Below are positions 48,097 through 56,069 of a stretch of 64,000 nt of DNA, in pieces. Every line of letters begins with the position of its first letter. Positions within the stretch are counted from its first letter, which is position 1. The notes below the pieces were generated by a model. It was given only the letters and a program-made list of their open reading frames with translations. It was not told the origin of the DNA and did not search any database. The stretch is from contig NZ_CP019437.1 of assembly GCF_001940525.2 (NCBI RefSeq), positions 3,087,501 to 3,151,500 of the forward strand, written 5' to 3'. Made by a program: the position numbers and the translations under genes. This DNA comes from Thioclava nitratireducens. GTDB lineage: Bacteria; Pseudomonadota; Alphaproteobacteria; Rhodobacterales; Rhodobacteraceae.

Positions 48097-50064
48097 ATGC
48101 GGGCAATTTCACGGACAGTTTCGATCGTCGTCGGGGCCAGCCTGACCGGCATGGTCTGGACCGGCACGGCCTGGGCCGAGGCCTGGGTACAGATCGAGGC
48201 GAAAAGCTCGCTTGCCCAAGCCGAAGCGCGCGCCCGCGACTGGGCGGGCATGTTCCCCGACACGACCGGGTTCCGGCTCGATTCCGGCTGGTATGCGATC
48301 GCGCTTGGCCCCTTTGCCGACGAAGCGGAGGCGAATGCGCGGCGCCGGGTTCTGCGCCGCGAGGGTCTGATCCCGCGCGACAGTTTCGTGGCCGATGGCA
48401 ACAACTTCCGCCAGCAATTCTGGCCGGTGGGCGCGACATTGAACACAGCCCCGCAGGCGACCCAGCCCGCCCCGCAAGCCGACACGCAAAGCGACGTGCG
48501 CGGCGCGCCGATGCCTGCGCCGATCGACGTGGAGCCGCTGGACGGTCCGGATGAGACGGCGCAATCGAGCGATCAGACCACGCCACCCGATGCGATGGCG
48601 AGCACACCCGATACGTCTGCGCAAGATACCACCACCGCGCCCGAAGCGCTGAACTCCGACACCACCGCGGCGTCTGACGCACCGGCCCTGCGGGACGTCA
48701 CCCCAGCCCCGCAAGAGGCTACGCCCGCGCCCGAGCCTGTGGAGACGCTGGCGGAGTCGCGCCGTCTCGAAGCCGCCCTCGATCCGCAGACCAAGCGCGA
48801 CATCCAGACCGCGCTGGAATGGGAAGGCAGCTATCAGGGCGCGATCGACGGGATTTTCGGCCGTGGCACGCGCGGCTCCATCGCCGACTGGCAGTCGAAG
48901 AATGGCTACCAGCCAACAGGCGTCCTGTCCTCGACCCAGCAGGCCGCACTTCTCGACAAGGTCGCCTCCGAGCGCGCGGCGCTGGGGCTACAGACCGTCA
49001 CCGAGCAGGAAGCCGGGATCCGGATCGAGCTGCCGATGGGGCTGGTGAAATTCGCCCGCTACAACGCGCCGTTCGTCAATTACGCACCCAAGGACGACAG
49101 CGGCGTGCAGGTACTGCTGATCTCTCAGCCCGGCGACACGGCGCGGCTGCGCGGGCTCTATGACGCGATGCAGACGCTCGAAATCGTGCCGACGGGCGGC
49201 GAGCGCAACATCCGCGGCAACAGCTTCACCATCGAGGGCGAGAATACGGCGGTCCATTCCTACACCCATGCGGAGCTCTCGAACGGGCAGATCAAGGGCT
49301 TCACGCTGGTTTGGCCCGCCGGGGACGACAAGCGAATGAATCGCGTGCTCGACGCGATGAAGAGAAGCTTCACGCCGATCGGCTCCAAGACGCTCGACGC
49401 GACGCTCGGTCAGCCGATGTCGGTAACGCGGGCCGCCCTGATGGCTGGGATCGAGAAACGCGCACCGGTCTTCTCGCGCTCGGGCTTCTTCATCGATGCG
49501 GACGGCCATGTGCTGACCGCCGCCGAGGGGCTCGACCAGTGCGGCCGGATCACGATCGAAGACCATGCCGCCTCGCTCAGCTTCGACGGCGGCGCCAAGG
49601 GTTACGCGGTTCTGACGCCGCACGACACGCTCGCCCCGAGGGAAGTCGCGAAATTCAATCCCGACGCGCCGCTGGCCGGGGCGAAGGTCGCGGTGGCGGG
49701 CTTCTCCTACCCCGAAGCGCTCTCCGCGCCGGTGCTGAATTTCGGTACGCTCTCGGCGCTCAAGGGGCTGGAAGGACAAGACAATCAGGCCCGGATCGAG
49801 GCGCAGACCCGCGCGGGCGACGTGGGCGGGCCGGTGCTCGACGGGACGGGCGCGGTCGTGGGGATGTTGCTGCCCGCGAGTGACGACGCGAACCGGGTGC
49901 TGCCCGACAATCTGAGCGTCGCGCTGCAAAGCAAGGCAATGGCGCCGGGCCTGTCGGATAAGGGTTTCACGCCGAAAGAGGCGGGCATCTCGGCCAACCG
50001 CGCGCCGGAAGACCTGCAGCAGATGGCAGACGGGATGGTGGTGCAGATTTCCTGCTGGAAGTGA
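48097..50064 (+). CDS. SPOR-like / peptidoglycan-binding / trypsin-fold protein with apparently inactive protease domain
   Basis: A 655-residue exported protein. After a signal peptide (1-27) come a SPOR-like region (about 28-110: [30 protein letters not shown]), an acidic Ala/Thr/Pro/Asp-rich linker (about 125-225), a PG_binding_1 repeat (about 229-290: [20 protein letters not shown]), a domain of unknown type, and a C-terminal trypsin-like fold from about 455. In that fold the catalytic Ser motif GDSGGPV reads GDVGGPV (Val576) and the LTNAH His site reads LTAAEG (Glu477). It therefore probably binds peptidoglycan without proteolysis. The ATG at 48097 follows GGGGAG. Confidence 0.82.
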   Translation: MRAISRTVSIVVGASLTGMVWTGTAWAEAWVQIEAKSSLAQAEARARDWAGMFPDTTGFRLDSGWYAIALGPFADEAEANARRRVLRREGLIPRDSFVADGNNFRQQFWPVGATLNTAPQATQPAPQADTQSDVRGAPMPAPIDVEPLDGPDETAQSSDQTTPPDAMASTPDTSAQDTTTAPEALNSDTTAASDAPALRDVTPAPQEATPAPEPVETLAESRRLEAALDPQTKRDIQTALEWEGSYQGAIDGIFGRGTRGSIADWQSKNGYQPTGVLSSTQQAALLDKVASERAALGLQTVTEQEAGIRIELPMGLVKFARYNAPFVNYAPKDDSGVQVLLISQPGDTARLRGLYDAMQTLEIVPTGGERNIRGNSFTIEGENTAVHSYTHAELSNGQIKGFTLVWPAGDDKRMNRVLDAMKRSFTPIGSKTLDATLGQPMSVTRAALMAGIEKRAPVFSRSGFFIDADGHVLTAAEGLDQCGRITIEDHAASLSFDGGAKGYAVLTPHDTLAPREVAKFNPDAPLAGAKVAVAGFSYPEALSAPVLNFGTLSALKGLEGQDNQARIEAQTRAGDVGGPVLDGTGAVVGMLLPASDDANRVLPDNLSVALQSKAMAPGLSDKGFTPKEAGISANRAPEDLQQMADGMVVQISCWK

Positions 50065-51513
50065 TCAGCCCCGCCAGAAGCGCGGCAGCAGCAGCACGAG
50101 CACGCTCATCAATTCGAGCCGCCCGAGACACATCGCCGCGCTCATCAGCCACTTCGCGCTGTCGGGGAAATCCGCGACCGAGCCGTTCGCGGTGATCTCG
50201 GGCCCCCATGCGGGGCCGATATTGGCGATCGAGGTCCAGGCGGCGGTCATCGCCGTCTCGGTTCCGAGCCCGGTGAAGGTCAGCGCGATGATCAGCATCC
50301 CGAAGATCAGGATGAAGAGCGAAAAGAACGCCATCACCGAGTTGACCACGCTATCCTCGACCGGGCGCCCGCCATATTGCACCTTCAGCAGGCGGTGGGG
50401 CGAGTAGAGCCGCTGGATCTGCGCCTTGATCGCCTCCAGCAGGATCAGGTAGCGGAACACCTTGACGGAACAGGCGGTGGAGGCCGTGCAGCCCCCGATC
50501 AGTCCGGAAATCAGCAGGATCGTGAAGGCCAGATGGCCCCATTGGGTCACGTCCTCAGAGGCATAGCCGGTGCCGGTGAAGGTCGAGACCACGTTGAACG
50601 TCACCTCCCGCAGCGTCGGCCAGAAAGAGGCCTCGTGGCGGATCATGCGGTAGAGCACGATGATCGCGATCGCGTAGCCCATCCAGCGCAGGAAGGCGCG
50701 CACCTGCGGGTCGCGCCACAGTGGCATCGTATCGCCGCGCATCACCTGAACGAAGCGGATGAACGGCATCGCGGCCAGCGCCATGAAGACGGAGGCCGCG
50801 TATTCGGGTGCGCCCTTATAAACGGCGAAGCTGGCGTCGTAATTCGAGAAGCCGCCCGTGCTCATCGTCGTAAGGGCGTGCATGATCGCGTCGAACCCCT
50901 TCATGCCGAGACCGATATAGGTCAGCGCGCAGGCAATCGTCAGCCCGACATAGATGCGGATCAGCGCGGTCGAGATATCCATTGCGCGCGGCAGGATTTT
51001 CCCAAGCGTGTCAAACCCTTCCGAGCGGAAGAACTGCATCCCGCCGACCTTCATCACCGGAAGGAAGATCATCGCGACGATGATGATCCCCAGACCGCCC
51101 AGCCATTGCAGCAGTCCGCGCCACAGGTTCACCCCCGGCGGCAGCGTATCGAGTTGCGGAATCGCGGTGGTGCCGGTCGTGGTCAGCCCTGACATCGCCT
51201 CGAAATAGGCATCGACCAGAGACAGATGTGGCACACCCAGCATGAAAGGTAGCGCCCCGAAGAACGGCAGCGTCAGCCAGACGAGCGAGGTCAGCAGAAA
51301 GCTTTGATGGATCGAGAGCGTCCGCGCCAGCCCGTCGCGGGAGGCCAGCGCCAGCAGCGCGCCTGCCGTCGTCGTCAGCACCGCGCTTTCGACGAAAACC
51401 AGCCAATGCGCTGCACCATGACCCAAATCCACCGCCGCCGGGATAAGCATCGTCAGCCCCAGCACGGATGTCAGCATTCCGATGATATATCCAACCGGGC
51501 GCAGATCGATCAT
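50065..51513 (-). CDS. trkH: Trk-type potassium transporter membrane subunit
   Basis: A 482-residue K+ channel-like permease of the TrkH/KtrB family with the four pore-loop repeats; the first selectivity region reads MSGLTTTGTTAI, another TMSTGGFSNYD, a third FTGTGYASED and the fourth SVADFPDS-near NIGPAWGPE. GGCTASTACSVKVFRYLILL is typical of TrkH. The regulatory TrkA gene is not in this window. The ATG at 51513 is chosen (GGTGGGG upstream) over a GTG three codons earlier. It ends directly at the stop of the convergent gene. Confidence 0.92.
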   Translation of the reverse strand: MIDLRPVGYIIGMLTSVLGLTMLIPAAVDLGHGAAHWLVFVESAVLTTTAGALLALASRDGLARTLSIHQSFLLTSLVWLTLPFFGALPFMLGVPHLSLVDAYFEAMSGLTTTGTTAIPQLDTLPPGVNLWRGLLQWLGGLGIIIVAMIFLPVMKVGGMQFFRSEGFDTLGKILPRAMDISTALIRIYVGLTIACALTYIGLGMKGFDAIMHALTTMSTGGFSNYDASFAVYKGAPEYAASVFMALAAMPFIRFVQVMRGDTMPLWRDPQVRAFLRWMGYAIAIIVLYRMIRHEASFWPTLREVTFNVVSTFTGTGYASEDVTQWGHLAFTILLISGLIGGCTASTACSVKVFRYLILLEAIKAQIQRLYSPHRLLKVQYGGRPVEDSVVNSVMAFFSLFILIFGMLIIALTFTGLGTETAMTAAWTSIANIGPAWGPEITANGSVADFPDSAKWLMSAAMCLGRLELMSVLVLLLPRFWRG

Positions 51514-51705
51514 GCGCCCCACCTTGCCCAGAGCGTCAGTCTAGTCAATCCCGGACCGGACCGGGACAGGCGCGCATCGGTGCGGATCGACTTTGCAAAC
51601 TCTCGCACATTGGTCAGTAAATTTGCCCAAGTTTGCAGGTAGGCCCTTGCGCTGCGGCGCGGCAACTGTACCGTAGCGGCCACTTTCGACAACAGGGAGA
51701 ACGCT

Positions 51706-54700
51706 ATGTTCAACAAGATCCTCGTGGCCAACCGTGGCGAGATCGCCATCCGGGTGATGCGCGCCGCCAACGAGCTGGGCAAGAAGACGGTCGCCGTCTA
51801 CGCCGAAGAGGACAAGTTGGGCCTGCACCGCTTCAAGGCCGATGAAGCCTATCGCATTGGCGAAGGCCTCTCGCCCGTCGGCGCCTATCTCTCGATCGAA
51901 GAAATCATCCGCGTCGCCAAGGAAAGCGGCGCCGACGCGATCCACCCGGGCTATGGCCTGCTGTCGGAGAACCCCGATTTCGTCGAAGCCTGCGATGCCG
52001 CCGGCATCACCTTCATCGGCCCGAGAGCCGAAACGATGCGCGCGCTCGGCGACAAGGCCTCGGCCCGGCGCGTCGCGATCAAGGCCGGCGTGCCGGTCAT
52101 TCCCGCGACCGAAGTGCTGGGCGAGGATTTCGACGCGATCAAGAAAGAGGCCGCCGAGATCGGCTACCCGCTGATGCTGAAAGCCAGCTGGGGCGGCGGC
52201 GGGCGCGGCATGCGCCCGATCCTCGGCGAGGAGGAACTGGTCGAGAAGGTCCGCGAAGGCCGGCGCGAAGCCGAAGCCGCCTTCGGAAATGGCGAGGGCT
52301 ATCTCGAGAAGATGATCACCCGCGCGCGCCACGTCGAAGTGCAGCTTCTGGGCGACACGCATGGCAATCTCTATCACCTCTATGAGCGCGACTGCACCGT
52401 GCAGCGCCGCAACCAGAAGGTCGTCGAGCGCGCCCCTGCCCCCTACCTGTCGGACGCACAGCGCGAAGAGGTCTGCCAGCTCGCGCTGAAGATCGGTCAG
52501 GCGGTCGGCTATGAATGTGCCGGCACGGTCGAATTCCTGATGGATATGGACACCGACAATTTCTACTTCATCGAGGTGAACCCGCGCGTTCAGGTCGAGC
52601 ATACCGTGACCGAGGAAGTCACCGGCATCGACATCGTGCAGGCCCAGATCAAGATTGCGGAAGGCGCGACACTCGCAGAGGCGACCCGCGCCAAGTCGCA
52701 GGACGAGATCGAACTGTCGGGCCACGCGCTGCAATGCCGCGTGACCACCGAAGACCCGCAGAACAACTTCATCCCCGATTACGGCCGACTGACCGCCTAT
52801 CGTTCGGCCACCGGCAACGGCATCCGCCTCGATGGCGGCACAGCCTATGCGGGCGGCGTCATCACCCGCTATTATGACTCGCTGCTGGTGAAGGTCACCG
52901 CCTGGGCGCAGGATCCCGATCAGGCGATCCGCCGGATGGACCGCGCCCTGCGCGAATTCCGTATCCGCGGCGTGAGCACGAATATCGACTTCGTCATCAA
53001 CCTGCTCAAGCACCCGACCTTCCTCGACATGAGCTACACGACGAAGTTCATCGACACGACGCCGGAGCTGTTCGACTTCAAGCAACGCCGCGACCGGGGC
53101 ACCAAGATCCTGACCTATATCGCGGACATCACGGTGAACGGTCACCCCGAGACCGCGGGCCGCAACAAGCCGCATGCCGAGGCGAGACCGCCGCGCCTGC
53201 CCGCGTTGAAAGACGAGGTGAAGCCCGGCAGCCGCAACCTGCTCGAGAAAGAGGGCGCGAAGGCGGTCGCCGACTGGATGAAGGCGCAGAAGAAGCTGCT
53301 GCTGACCGACACCACGATGCGCGACGGCCACCAGTCGCTGCTGGCAACCCGGATGCGCTCGATCGACATGATCAAGGCAGCCCCCGCCTATGCCTCGAAC
53401 CTGAGCGATCTGTTCTCGGTCGAATGCTGGGGCGGCGCGACATTCGATGTGGCCTACCGCTTCTTGCAGGAATGCCCGTGGCAGCGCCTGCGCGACATCC
53501 GCGAAGAGATGCCCAACATCCTGACCCAGATGCTTCTGCGCGCCTCGAACGGCGTGGGCTACACGAACTACCCTGACAACGTGGTGCAGTTCTTCGTCAA
53601 GCAGGCGGCGGAAAGCGGCGTCGACGTGTTCCGCGTCTTCGACTCGCTGAACTGGGTCGAGAACATGCGCGTCGCGATGGATGCGGTGATCGAGAGCGGC
53701 AAGATCTGCGAAGGCACGATCTGCTACACGGGCGACATCCTCGATCCCGACCGCGCGAAATATGACCTGAAATACTTTATCGGCATGGCGAAAGAGCTGG
53801 AAGCGGCGGGCGCCCATATCCTCGGCCTCAAGGACATGGCAGGTCTTCTGAAACCGGCCGCCGCGCGTCAGCTGATCTCGGCGCTCAAGGAAGAGGTCGA
53901 TATCCCGATCCACTTCCACACCCATGACACCTCCGGCATCGCAGGCGCGACGATCCTTGCTGCCGCCGATGCGGGCGTCGATGCGGTGGACGCGGCGATG
54001 GACGCGTTCTCGGGCGGCACTTCGCAGCCCTGCCTCGGCTCCATCGTGGAGGCGCTGGCCCATACCGAGCGCGATACCGGCCTCGATATTCACGCGATCC
54101 GGATGATCTCGAACTACTGGGAGGCCGTGCGCCACCAATACGCGGCCTTCGAGAGCGGTCTCGAGGCTCCCGCCTCCGAGGTCTACCTGCACGAAATGCC
54201 CGGCGGCCAGTTCACCAACCTCAAGGCGCAGGCGCGCTCGCTGGGGCTGGAAGAGCGTTGGCACGAGGTGGCGCAGGCCTATGCCGATGCCAACCAGATC
54301 TTCGGCGATATCGTAAAGGTCACGCCGTCCTCGAAAGTCGTAGGCGACATGGCGCTGATGATGGTCGCGCAGGGCCTGTCCAAGGAAGACGTGCTCGATC
54401 CGGCCAAGGACGTCTCCTTCCCGGATTCGGTCATCGACATGATGCGCGGCAATCTCGGCCAACCGCCCGGCGGCTGGCCCGAGGGGATCGTGGCGAAGGT
54501 GCTCAAGGGCGAAACGCCTTCGACCGAGCGTCCCGGTAAAAACCTGCCCCCGGTGGATCTGGAAGCCGCCCGCAAGGAGGCCTCCGAACAGCTCGACGGG
54601 CGCGAGATCGATAACGAGGATCTGGCGGGTTACCTGATGTATCCCAAGGTCTTCACCGATTACGCAAGTCGCCACGAAGCCTATGGCCCGGTGCGCACCC

Positions 54701-55140
54701 TGCCGACCCCGGTCTTCTTCTACGGGATGGAGCCGCAGGACGAGATTTCCGCCGAGATCGACCCCGGCAAAACGCTGGAGATCCGCTATCTCACCACCGG
54801 CGACACCGACGAGCTGGGCGAGGTGAAAGTCTATTTCGAGCTCAACGGCCAGCCCCGCGCCGTGCGCGTTCCGAACCGCGCGGTGAAGGCGACGACCGCG
54901 GCGAAACCGAAGGCCGAGGCGGGCAACCCGGATCATATCGGTGCGCCTATGCCGGGTTCGATCGCCTCGATCGCGGTCAATGTCGGCCAGAAGGTGAAGC
55001 CGGGCGATATGCTCCTGACCATCGAGGCGATGAAGATGGAAACCGGCATCCACTCCGAGCGCGACGCCACCGTGAAAGCGATCCACGTTTCGCCGGGTGC
55101 CCAGATCGACGCGAAGGATTTGCTGATCGAGCTGGAGTAA
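51706..55140 (+). CDS. pyc: Pyruvate carboxylase
   Basis: A 1144-residue biotin enzyme that carboxylates pyruvate to oxaloacetate, refilling the TCA cycle. The order is biotin carboxylase (about 1-450; KASWGGGGRGMR, EVNPRVQVEHTVTE), carboxyltransferase (about 530-830; LLLTDTTMRDGHQSLLATR, FHTHDTSG), tetramerisation region, and biotin carrier with AMKMET (Lys1110 as the biotin site). All domains are intact. The ATG follows AGGGAGAACGCT. It is divergent from trkH. Confidence 0.98.
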   Translation: MFNKILVANRGEIAIRVMRAANELGKKTVAVYAEEDKLGLHRFKADEAYRIGEGLSPVGAYLSIEEIIRVAKESGADAIHPGYGLLSENPDFVEACDAAGITFIGPRAETMRALGDKASARRVAIKAGVPVIPATEVLGEDFDAIKKEAAEIGYPLMLKASWGGGGRGMRPILGEEELVEKVREGRREAEAAFGNGEGYLEKMITRARHVEVQLLGDTHGNLYHLYERDCTVQRRNQKVVERAPAPYLSDAQREEVCQLALKIGQAVGYECAGTVEFLMDMDTDNFYFIEVNPRVQVEHTVTEEVTGIDIVQAQIKIAEGATLAEATRAKSQDEIELSGHALQCRVTTEDPQNNFIPDYGRLTAYRSATGNGIRLDGGTAYAGGVITRYYDSLLVKVTAWAQDPDQAIRRMDRALREFRIRGVSTNIDFVINLLKHPTFLDMSYTTKFIDTTPELFDFKQRRDRGTKILTYIADITVNGHPETAGRNKPHAEARPPRLPALKDEVKPGSRNLLEKEGAKAVADWMKAQKKLLLTDTTMRDGHQSLLATRMRSIDMIKAAPAYASNLSDLFSVECWGGATFDVAYRFLQECPWQRLRDIREEMPNILTQMLLRASNGVGYTNYPDNVVQFFVKQAAESGVDVFRVFDSLNWVENMRVAMDAVIESGKICEGTICYTGDILDPDRAKYDLKYFIGMAKELEAAGAHILGLKDMAGLLKPAAARQLISALKEEVDIPIHFHTHDTSGIAGATILAAADAGVDAVDAAMDAFSGGTSQPCLGSIVEALAHTERDTGLDIHAIRMISNYWEAVRHQYAAFESGLEAPASEVYLHEMPGGQFTNLKAQARSLGLEERWHEVAQAYADANQIFGDIVKVTPSSKVVGDMALMMVAQGLSKEDVLDPAKDVSFPDSVIDMMRGNLGQPPGGWPEGIVAKVLKGETPSTERPGKNLPPVDLEAARKEASEQLDGREIDNEDLAGYLMYPKVFTDYASRHEAYGPVRTLPTPVFFYGMEPQDEISAEIDPGKTLEIRYLTTGDTDELGEVKVYFELNGQPRAVRVPNRAVKATTAAKPKAEAGNPDHIGAPMPGSIASIAVNVGQKVKPGDMLLTIEAMKMETGIHSERDATVKAIHVSPGAQIDAKDLLIELE

Positions 55141-55160
55141 ACCGATCCTGATCGAGACCG

Positions 55161-55202
55161 AACCGCGCGCCAAGGCCCCGCCCCGGCGCGCGGTTTCATT
55201 TT
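55161..55202 (+). terminator. Terminator of pyc
   Basis: The perfect 11-bp stem AACCGCGCGCC / GGCGCGCGGTT (55161-55171 and 55185-55195, 13-nt loop) is followed by TCATTTT, 20 bp after the pyc stop. Confidence 0.8.
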
Positions 55203-55223
55203 CGGACCGACCGTGGAGTTCGA

Positions 55224-55268
55224 GGGGACTGCCCCGCGCCCGCACGGGATATTTAGGTTCATTGGAAG
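55224..55268 (+). repeat. Composite 3'-end repeat, copy 5
   Basis: The hairpin GGGG-actg-CCCC (55224-55235) is followed by CGGGATATTT (55245-55254), ten bases and GAAG (55265-55268). It lies between the pyc terminator and the minus-strand sox terminator, that is, at the shared 3' end of two convergent transcripts. Confidence 0.72.
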
Positions 55269-55270
55269 CG

Positions 55271-55315
55271 AAAAACGCCCGGCTCTAGCCTCAGAGGGGA
55301 GGGAAAGCCGGGCGT
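55271..55315 (-). terminator. Terminator of the soxBDAG operon
   Basis: In minus-strand reading the 10-bp inverted repeat ACGCCCGGCT / AGCCGGGCGT (55275-55284 and 55306-55315, 21-nt loop) ends in TTTTTCGC. It is about 200 bp after soxG, so other signals closer to the gene may also act. Confidence 0.65.
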
Positions 55316-55517
55316 CTCGCACTGCGCGGCAATCGGCATCCCGCCTGCACCGCAGCGGCAGCATAGACGGACCGAGGTTTAGTAATTATTTCGGCTTTCC
55401 AATTGCTTGATATTCCCCTGGGGCGTGAGGCGGAGTGAGAATTCGTCGTTTCAAACGACACGCCCCCGAACACTGAATAGCCTGGACTGAGGGCCGGCGG
55501 GCGCCAGTCCCCGCACC

Positions 55518-56069
55518 TCAGAACAATTCCGACCCGGGGCGCGAGGAGACCTCCAGAAGACCCATCACGTAGCCCGCGACGGAGCGGAAGGAGACCAGCG
55601 AGATCTCGTCTTCCCCCGATCGCCAGAACGCCGTCGCCACTTGTGCCGCACGGGAGCGGCGGATTTCGCCTTTGGGTAGAGTCGCGACATCGGCGGGGGA
55701 GAGCTTCATCACCACTTGGTCGGCCTTCTCGCCGCGGATGGTGAACATCGCGCGGGCGTCAGAGACGTTGACGACCAGCGCATGCTCTGCGGCAAGCGCC
55801 TCGGCCAGCCGGTCGGTAAGCGCGGGCGCCTCGTCATGGGCGCAGATCAGCAACAGCTCATCCGGGCTCATCCACGCGATGGAGCGCCCGTCGACGGTCT
55901 CGATCCGGCGCGGACCCGGGACGGGCAGCCCCTCGGCCTTGAGCGCCTTGGCCAGCGCCTTCGCGCCCAGATCGCAGCGGATGGAGATCATGCCCACCAG
56001 TCCGGCCTCGGACACGGTGACGAAACCTTCGTGGCTCTGCCCGGAAAGGGCGCTGACGGCCTCAGACAT
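55518..56069 (-). CDS. soxG: Sarcosine oxidase subunit gamma
   Basis: The 183-residue small subunit of heterotetrameric sarcosine oxidase. It contains GRSIAWMSPDELLLICAHDE and SDARAMFTIRGEKADQVVMK, typical of SoxG and related to GcvT-like folds. The ATG at 56069 overlaps the soxA stop by 8 bp; the longer frame to 56141 lies inside soxA. Last gene of the operon. Confidence 0.9.
   Translation of the reverse strand: MSEAVSALSGQSHEGFVTVSEAGLVGMISIRCDLGAKALAKALKAEGLPVPGPRRIETVDGRSIAWMSPDELLLICAHDEAPALTDRLAEALAAEHALVVNVSDARAMFTIRGEKADQVVMKLSPADVATLPKGEIRRSRAAQVATAFWRSGEDEISLVSFRSVAGYVMGLLEVSSRPGSELF

Larger units (their letters stand above)
55141..55517. other. 377-bp non-coding region between pyc and soxG
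   Basis: It holds the pyc terminator, a composite repeat and a minus-strand terminator for the sox operon. The rest, 55316-55517, contains no convincing gene; a 60-codon minus-strand frame (55291-55473) has no ribosome site or family likeness. The palindrome GTCGTTT-c-AAACGAC lies at 55445-55459 and GGACTG-N15-CAGTCC at 55474-55500; their role is unknown. Confidence 0.6.

Noticed and set aside
51541..55245. A 1234-codon open frame on the minus strand
   Set aside because: It is the antisense shadow of pyruvate carboxylase; no domain or ribosome site is seen.
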